23,860 nt of DNA, from assembly GCA_003339415.1 (NCBI GenBank), contig PDHQ01000442.1:1-23860 (forward strand). Reading direction: 5' to 3'. Origin of the DNA: Ophiocordyceps camponoti-saundersi (nom. inval.). Taxonomy: Eukaryota > Ascomycota > Sordariomycetes > Hypocreales > Ophiocordycipitaceae. Each line of letters starts with the position of its first letter. Position 1 is the first letter of the stretch. Shown piece after piece: positions 17,995 to 23,860 of this stretch. The notes below the pieces were generated by a model. It was given only the letters and a program-made list of their open reading frames with translations. It was not told the origin of the DNA and searched no databases. A program made the position numbers and the translations under genes.

Positions 17995-20364
17995 ATGGTG
18001 CCCAAACCCTCGTACAAGCCAGCTTCGCTCAAAAAGCACTTAGAGGACACGGAAAAGGGTCTCAGCGGCGAGAGTCAGTTCAATAGGCGTGTCGACGGCG
18101 GTTCATTCCTCTCGTTGAATGAGTCTCTCAAGAAGAAATTTATGGACGACGAAGCCGATGACGACGATGATTCGTCTTCGGATGAAAGCGACAGCGACAC
18201 CAGCGAACCCGAATTCTTGAAAAAAATCGGTGCTCCTTCCACCAAGGAAATCGAAATTGCCGATAGCGACGACGGTCGAGGCACCTCGGCTCAAACAAAG
18301 GCTACTTCCGCCAAGATTATCAAGACTGAAGCCAAGTCTTCGGATGAATCCAGCGACGAGTCTGGCTCTGAGAAATGCGAGCTCGCGGTGAAGGCAACCG
18401 ATTCCGAATCAGGCTCTGAAGCCGAGCCGGACGACGAGAACGACGATGACGATGACAACGACGATGACGACAAGAACGAGGACGTTGAAGACGACGAAGA
18501 CGACGAAGATGAAGACGAGGACGAAGGCGAGGACGAAGACGAAGACGACAAAGCCGACGGCGACAAAGACGACAACAACGTGGCATCCAAGGTTTCTGCC
18601 AACCCCGAGCTAAAGACTATCAAGGCCAAGGAAAAGCCGAGAAGTGGCAAGGAAAAAGCCGCCGCCGAAAACCCGCTTGTCAATGGCAAGGCCGTCAAAT
18701 CTAGTAGCTCTATCAAGGCGGCCAAGGAGGCGCCTGAGCATGTTGTATCGGATCGTGAAATGGTCGATGAGTCGATTCATATTGATGATCGGCAGAACGA
18801 AAATCATGTTGCGCCCCAAAACATGATTGCCCCGGACTTTGTTTTGCGCAAGAGCAACGAAGGCGCCCTCGGAGAAGACGTGGCTCGCATCTGCAACCAG
18901 GCGCAATCGGATGGCAAGCAGTTTTGGTACTTTACGCTTCCCTCCAATGTGCCCATCTCGGTCGTGCAGAATTTGGAGATTCCGATGGATACTTCACAGC
19001 GTGGAGAGCACGTTTTCTCCCACGCAGGATACGATTACGGCATTTCGTTTGAGAGGATGGCACCCAAGAGTTCGATTCAGATCCTGATCCCCACTGTGGA
19101 CGGCTCGCAGTATGAAGCCGGCAAGTCAAAGCAGGAATTTGATGGCGAAACAGTACACTTAGCTAACAGGTGCATAGCGCAAAAATCCGTCGAGCAGGTC
19201 ATGCAGGTTAGACGCACCACCAAGCTGGGTGGCGGTGACTCCGCTTCAGTAGCTGCCGGGCCGGAACTGAAGCGCTCCTCCGTCCCGCAGCCCAGGGGCC
19301 TCGAGGCGTCCTCTCAGCCCATCAGCGTTACCTCACCCAAAGGCAACAACGGCATGGACGGCGAAGACTGTCTGATGACGGACGCTGTGCCTACGCCAGT
19401 TACCGCTCCCGTTCAGAGGGAGCAGGTCAAGCGGAAAGACGCTACGCCTACTACAGCTGCCGCTCCCGCTCAGAGGAAGCAGGTTAAGCGGACAGACGCT
19501 GCGCCTACTACAGCTGCCGCTCCCGCTCAGAGGAAGGAGATTAAGCGAAAGGCCGCTGCGCCTCCACCTACGCCAGATGCCGCTCCCGCTCAGAGGGAGC
19601 AAGTTAAGCCGGCTGACGCTGCGCCTACGCCAGCTCCCGTTCCCGCGCAGATTGAGCAGACCAAGTCGAACAAGAAGAAGGACAAGAAGAAGACAGCAGT
19701 GGCTGAAGCAGATAATAAGGCCCCCTCCTCCCGAAAGGGCAAGAGGAAGCACACGACGTCCGAGGACGATGCGACGGCTGCGGGGGAGCAGCTGATAGTG
19801 GAAAGTCAGGAGGCGGAGTCGCAGTCGCAGTCGAAGAAGCCGAAGATAGGGCGTGACGAAAGCCCGGACCTGGGATCGGAGCCGCCTTCTGCAGCAGGCA
19901 AGAAGAAGGCGACGGCGGTTCCGGTGAGCCTCCCGGCCCCGTCGTCTAGTATGGCGACGGAGGCTATGGCGACGGAGGCTTCGACGCCCGCGTGGCTTGC
20001 CAAGAAGTTGACAATGAAGACGAAAAAGTCGACCGAGAAGACGCCGCTACCTTCCAGCTCGCAGAGTTTGCCACCGCCGATGGGGACGCCGTCGCATCCG
20101 CCTCGGGAGACGCCTTCGCATCCGCCTCGGGAGACGCCTTCGCATCAGCCTCGGGAGACGCCTGTGCCCCTCCCGCCAAATGTGCTCAACTCGTCGGCGC
20201 GGAGGGAGTCGTCGGTGCCGTTGCCGCGGATGACGACAGGGACGGCATCTGGCAGCAAGACCGACAAAGCCAAGAAGCGCAAGGGTAAGGAGGGTGAGAC
20301 GCCGAAGGCGACGAGCACGACGGACGATAAGATGGGGACCAAGAAGCCGACAGCGACGGGCTAG
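17995..20364 (+). CDS. rpa34: RNA polymerase I subunit RPA34 (A34.5)
   Basis: A single intronless frame of 789 aa starts at the first ATG of the frame (MVPKPSYKP). The N-terminal third is charged: Ser/Asp/Glu-rich, with an almost continuous acidic tract at residues 144-193. The RPA34 domain lies at about 279-400: DFVLRKSNEG, then KQFWYFTLPSNVPISVVQNLEIPMD, GEHVFSHAGYDYGISFE and SSIQILIPTVDG. The C-terminal half is low-complexity and Lys/Pro/Ala-rich, with two in-frame tandem repeats. In yeast, A34.5 pairs with A49 in a TFIIF-like heterodimer that stabilises Pol I and helps initiation and elongation in the nucleolus; a Lys-rich tail is typical. This protein is far longer than the ~230-aa yeast subunit because of its N- and C-terminal extensions. 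The subunit assignment rests on remembered similarity to filamentous-fungal RPA34. It shares a 300-bp promoter with GRC3. Confidence 0.82.
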   Translation: MVPKPSYKPASLKKHLEDTEKGLSGESQFNRRVDGGSFLSLNESLKKKFMDDEADDDDDSSSDESDSDTSEPEFLKKIGAPSTKEIEIADSDDGRGTSAQTKATSAKIIKTEAKSSDESSDESGSEKCELAVKATDSESGSEAEPDDENDDDDDNDDDDKNEDVEDDEDDEDEDEDEGEDEDEDDKADGDKDDNNVASKVSANPELKTIKAKEKPRSGKEKAAAENPLVNGKAVKSSSSIKAAKEAPEHVVSDREMVDESIHIDDRQNENHVAPQNMIAPDFVLRKSNEGALGEDVARICNQAQSDGKQFWYFTLPSNVPISVVQNLEIPMDTSQRGEHVFSHAGYDYGISFERMAPKSSIQILIPTVDGSQYEAGKSKQEFDGETVHLANRCIAQKSVEQVMQVRRTTKLGGGDSASVAAGPELKRSSVPQPRGLEASSQPISVTSPKGNNGMDGEDCLMTDAVPTPVTAPVQREQVKRKDATPTTAAAPAQRKQVKRTDAAPTTAAAPAQRKEIKRKAAAPPPTPDAAPAQREQVKPADAAPTPAPVPAQIEQTKSNKKKDKKKTAVAEADNKAPSSRKGKRKHTTSEDDATAAGEQLIVESQEAESQSQSKKPKIGRDESPDLGSEPPSAAGKKKATAVPVSLPAPSSSMATEAMATEASTPAWLAKKLTMKTKKSTEKTPLPSSSQSLPPPMGTPSHPPRETPSHPPRETPSHQPRETPVPLPPNVLNSSARRESSVPLPRMTTGTASGSKTDKAKKRKGKEGETPKATSTTDDKMGTKKPTATG
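19381..19668 (+). repeat. In-frame 57-bp coding repeats in RPA34, 5 units
   Basis: Units start at 19381, 19438, 19495, 19552 and 19615. The first three are exactly 57 bp (19 residues); the fourth is 63 bp and the fifth 54 bp. Each encodes a variant of DA-x-PTT-AAAPAQRKQVKR (residues 463-558). Units 2 and 3 are nearly identical in DNA, which points to recent duplication. Confidence 0.85.
20086..20157 (+). repeat. In-frame 24-bp coding repeats in RPA34, 3 units
   Basis: Three consecutive 24-bp units start at 20086, 20110 and 20134 and encode TPSHPPRE (the third has Q for the first of the paired prolines), at residues 698-721. Units differ by one or two bases. A separate 15-bp doublet encoding MATEA lies at 19951-19980. 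Confidence 0.85.
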
Positions 20365-22023
20365 AAGAACGTCGGCTGCGGCTTCATTAGGTCAGGCCCA
20401 TACGATCGCAAAGCGAGGCCATACAATAGGTTGGCTCAGTGAATGACGACAGCCTCGAGGGGAGGGAAGGAAGCGGTGAATTCAGCATGTTAGGGCGTTG
20501 AGCGGCGGTTCGGAAAGGGGCTTAATGGGTGAGAAAGGGGGACTGTCCTGTCGTCCGTACGTGTGGCGTGAAGTCCGAGTGGCCCTGTCAGACGTATTGG
20601 CATATACCCATCATCTACCTAGCTAGCTACCTAGGTAGATACTAGATAGTAGCCAGTTGGGTGACCAATATGACAAGTACCTGAGGAACGGAGCGAAGAC
20701 TACCACCGTTACGTCGTCGTCTGTGCACACGAGGCGGGCTTTCGGGGTGGAGGCAAAGGCCGAGGAGCTAGATTAGCCGGCTGATGGTTGCCGGGCTGTT
20801 CCGGCGGTACACATGACAACATCGGTTTAGGAGGGAAAAGGGGGGACGGACGTTGGTGCGGCGGTTAGGTCTCTCTGGTAGGCAGGTAGGTAGGTACATA
20901 GGTAGGTAGGTAGTAGGTAGGAGTAGGCAAGGGAAGCCAGCTCCTACTTGCCTTTGAGTATACACAAGGTATCGCGTGTGTTGATAGATGTGCTTTGTGT
21001 CGATCGCCGAGCGAGTTTCGGCGGAGGTGTGGAAAGGAGGGCTGATGCCAAGACGCCGACGGTGACACTCGTTGGTTGACCGTTGTGGGGGGGGGAGGGA
21101 AGAAGAGAGACTCGAAGAGAGGGGGAAAACAGAGATAGAGAAAGAAAGAGAAGAGAGAGATTGAAGACGAGAGATTCCTGTTTCTAGCCTTGTTCTTATT
21201 TCGTTTTACAGGGGAAATGGGTGGGTTGTCAAGGGTGATGAGGGTTTATTGCGAGATTATAAGTTAAGTAGTAGGTATAGATGTGTATGTACGAATTACA
21301 ATAGAGGTAGGTAGGAAAATCTCCATTAATAATTGTGTTTCGCCGTCATCTCTCACCTTTGCCAAGAAAGAAGAGGAGAAGAGGAGAAGAAGCAGGTGGA
21401 GGCTGCCGGAAGCAGATAGGGGACCGATTGGGCCGAAATGACGATAGCGGAGGAGCTAAAGCGCGCGGACAGTTGATGATCTCTCATGTATGTTACCTAC
21501 CTATGTATGTACATGTGTGTGTAGGTACCTATGTAATTCTTGACGAAGAGGTGTGTGTGTGAGTGTGGGAATTGCTTTCTAAGCTACTAATAAGAAAGAG
21601 AAGAGAGAGGGAGGGAGGGAGGAAGAGAGGGAGAGAAAGAAAAAAAAACAACGCAAGGTTGAACCCGGTCTGGCAACTAAATGGGGGTGAGGAAAGGCTT
21701 GGCGTTGCTGGCTGGTTTTGAAATCATTTTTAGCCCCTAGGCAGATTGTCGTTGCGCATTGTAGCTTGGCATATTGGTTGGTTGGTTGGTTGGTTTGATG
21801 GGGTTGGATGGTGAGGGAGAGAGGTAGGCAGGTAGGTAGGTAGGTAGGTAGGGATTAGTTTGTGAGTGTGTGCATGTGTATGTACGTATGTATGTATGGA
21901 TGCATGTATGCATGGATGTATGTACGTGCCGTCTGTCTGTTGTTAGGTTGTTGGTGGTGATGCATGGATGGATGGCCCTTTGCGTCTCAGCCGGGCCCGG
22001 CTTGGCGTAATGGCTGGGCGGTT
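20365..22023. other. Gene-poor spacer, purine-rich on the + strand
   Basis: No credible gene was found in 1.66 kb. It holds GTAG repeats (about 20876-20925 and 21822-21851), TTGG repeats (about 21774-21795), GA-rich tracts (about 21105-21175 and 21590-21645), ATGT-type repeats (21870-21925) and an inverted repeat with 10-bp arms (20613-20622 and 20631-20640). Purine excess on + means a CT-rich minus strand. Confidence 0.5.
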
Positions 22024-22387
22024 TCAGCAGATGAGAAGCAGTAGCAGTAGAGCCATGGCGATGAACAGTAGGAGGGAGATGCAGTAACCGAGGCAAATCT
22101 TTCCCGTTGTCAACAATCCCAAAGGAGATAGGAAGTAGATTATGGATTGCATTGATGAAGGCTGCAAGGCAGACAGATTAAGCAAGGCCAGGGGGGGATC
22201 ATTAGGTAAGTAGGTAGGTAGAGGAGAAGAAGAAGACGAAGAAGAAGACGAAGAAGGGGTGCAAAAAGAAACGAGCGTGAGTAGTGTAAGTGTGTGTGTG
22301 TGAGAGAGGAGGGGGGGGAGAGGGAGAGAGAGTGTGTGTGTGTGAGAGAGAGACGGTTACGGGAGAGAGCCCTTTGGTGCCGTTCAT
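22024..22387 (-). CDS. Candidate 42- or 54-aa hydrophobic (tail-anchored-like) microprotein
   Basis: Not a family I recognise. On the minus strand, ATG 22152 opens 42 codons to TGA 22026-22024. The product has two hydrophobic stretches: SIIYFLSPLGLL near the start and a long one, CISLLLFIAMALLLLLLIC, at the very C-terminus, like a tail anchor or single-pass membrane peptide. It contains three Cys and one Lys. A good 3' splice site (CTTAAT, pyrimidines, TTGCAG at 22162) lies just upstream, so the ATG exon is probably a last exon. With a GTAACC donor at 22360, an upstream exon 22387-22361 encoding MNGTKGLSP joins at phase 0 to give 54 aa; that donor is weak. The minus strand upstream is CT-rich for over 1 kb, as in long fungal 5' leaders. 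It could still be chance, because CTxCTx codons give Leu easily. Confidence 0.33.
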
Positions 22388-23860
22388 CCTCTACTAGCGA
22401 CGTCATGCACCACACACATTCTGTGACGCGGCAAACTTGGGTCTAAGTTATAGCCTATCATGCATGGGCTTAGGCGTTCTGATGTACATACATGGCGGGT
22501 ACAGAGCCGAAGACGACTACTACGACTACTGGGGATCAGACGGGAATTAGGGGATTGTCTCTTCCTATCTCTCTGTCTCTCTCCCTCTACACTGAACGAG
22601 AGGGGGAAAAAAGAAAATAGGGCGATGAAAAGGAAGAAGACGAAGAAGAAGCTTATCGCGCGAGAGACACGGACTTTTGTCTCCATCCACGCTCGGACAG
22701 GGAAAAGAAAGAGAGAAAGGAAAGCAAGAATGACATGACGGCGGTCACTGGGGGATCAGGTCTGTTCGTGATTTGATCAGCCGGGGGTTGGTTGGTTAGT
22801 TTTAGTAAGTCGATGATGGTGGACGAAGGAAACTGACTCATTTATTGAATTGAAGAGAGAGAGAGAAAGGGAAAAGCGGCACGCGAGTCGTGAAAGTGTC
22901 CGGCGTCGGCGCCGAGCCGAAGACTCCGCTAACCCTGGCTATAGTGGTAGGTAGGTAGGTAGTGTATATCACCGTTCGTTGGTAGTACAGTATGTAGATT
23001 GTGTTGGTCCGGATCGGAGTTTGTCATGACCTCCTCCGACAGCGTCCGGGTAGAGCGGAGCGGAGCGGATTGTCGTCTCTTACTATGTTCTTTTGTCTTG
23101 CGATGGAAGAGCGAGCTTGAGATAGAATGTGTACATACATAGGTAGAGAAAGAAGGGGTGGTATTGACAGAGAGAGAGGGGGGGAAGAGGCTATTTCCGG
23201 CCTGGTCTCGGATATCACACCGTCACGAGAATCCGGCTTAGTGTGAGGAAGAAGGACGACGCCAAGGCTGGTTTTTTCTTCTCTTTTCTGACACTATGTG
23301 ACCATGTACGACATTGGCTCGTGGCATTCTTTTCTTGGGAAAAAAAAAAGAGAAAGAGAAGAGAAGAGACGGAACGACGCCAAGGTTTCTCTATCTGCCA
23401 TTGGTGCGTGCTTTTTTTTGGCGGTTCTTGGCTGTCTCTGGTCTATCTGTCGCTACGTATGTACATACCTTGGGGGCTCGTGGCATTTTTTTCTTTCTTG
23501 GAAAAGGGGAAATAAGGGGGGTTGCTTCGAAGAAGAAAAAGTATCCATTCGTAGGGGGGAAGAAAAGAGTCTGTGATGGTTCATCAAGGGACCGCGGAGG
23601 CAGAGAAAGAAAGAAAGGAAAGTGAAAAAAAAAAAGTAGTTCCGTACAGGGGACCAAAGGAGGATCCGAGTTTGCTTATGGCGGCAGGGTACAGAAAGGC
23701 GTGTGGCACGACGCAAGGGCTCGGTATTTCTCGGAGTATTCATATTTGCCACGGCACCTATTCCTATTAGACACGACAGTCTAAAATCAGCGATACGTAC
23801 CTGCTGACAAAGGAATTTTTTTTACCCCACGTAGCCACGGTACAAAGTCTTAGGGAATCT
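22388..23860. other. Purine-rich (+) non-coding region, possible leader of a minus-strand transcript
   Basis: No convincing gene. The + strand is rich in GA/AAG runs (22845-22875, 23160-23190, 23340-23372, 23600-23637). A GTAG tract lies at 22947-22963 and (GAGCG) repeats at 23055-23068. A minus-strand frame from ATG 22841 to 22653 (62 codons) starts MSQFPSSTIIDLLKLTNQ and turns into a Ser/Phe/Leu-rich run; it might be an upstream ORF or nothing. The region runs to the window edge, so its gene context is incomplete. Confidence 0.4.

Noticed and set aside
21737..22096. Minus-strand frame of 119 codons with Thr/Tyr/Pro/His repeats
   Set aside because: Most of it is translated GTAG/ATGT tetranucleotide repeat, and it overlaps the more protein-like 42-codon frame in another phase.

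Overview
The window looks like nuclear DNA of a filamentous ascomycete (Pezizomycotina; Sordariomycetes is my guess from the style of the intergenic DNA, at low confidence). The reasons are many short GT-AG introns (mostly 47-160 bp), two Zn2Cys6 transcription factors, a fungal GATA factor, a fungal-type RNA polymerase I subunit RPA34, and long spacers full of ACAT, GTAG, GA and CT microsatellites. I see no transposon, tRNA, rRNA or CRISPR array.

Layout. 1-2695: pyrimidine-rich leader-like DNA, a doubtful small gene (739-1094), two neighbouring tandem arrays that both have a 17-bp period, and the upstream region of a permease. 2696-4729 (+): a six-exon amino acid permease of the basic amino acid type. 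4730-6680: spacer ending in a long CT-rich leader. 6681-7398 (+): a short three-exon GATA factor with an unusual finger. 8055-10572 (+): a six-exon Zn2Cys6 regulator. 11122-13544 (-): a second, five-exon Zn2Cys6 regulator, convergent with the first. 13545-15449: microsatellite-rich spacer. 15450-17694 (-): five-exon GRC3 polynucleotide kinase. 17995-20364 (+): intronless RPA34, divergent from GRC3 across 300 bp. 20365-23860: gene-poor, purine-rich on the + strand, with a possible 42-54 aa membrane microprotein on the minus strand.

Functional reading. The right half holds a head-to-head ribosome-biogenesis pair: RPA34 (rRNA transcription by Pol I) and GRC3 (5'-kinase for ITS2 processing). The left half holds three adjacent DNA-binding regulators and a nutrient permease; nothing in the sequence proves that these four act together. 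I assembled the exon models by hand, matching splice signals, phase and family motifs. All six main gene models close in frame with no internal stop. The weakest splice calls are the GTCGGC donor in GRC3 (17392-17393) and the choice between tandem acceptors in GRC3 and in the first Zn2Cys6 gene.
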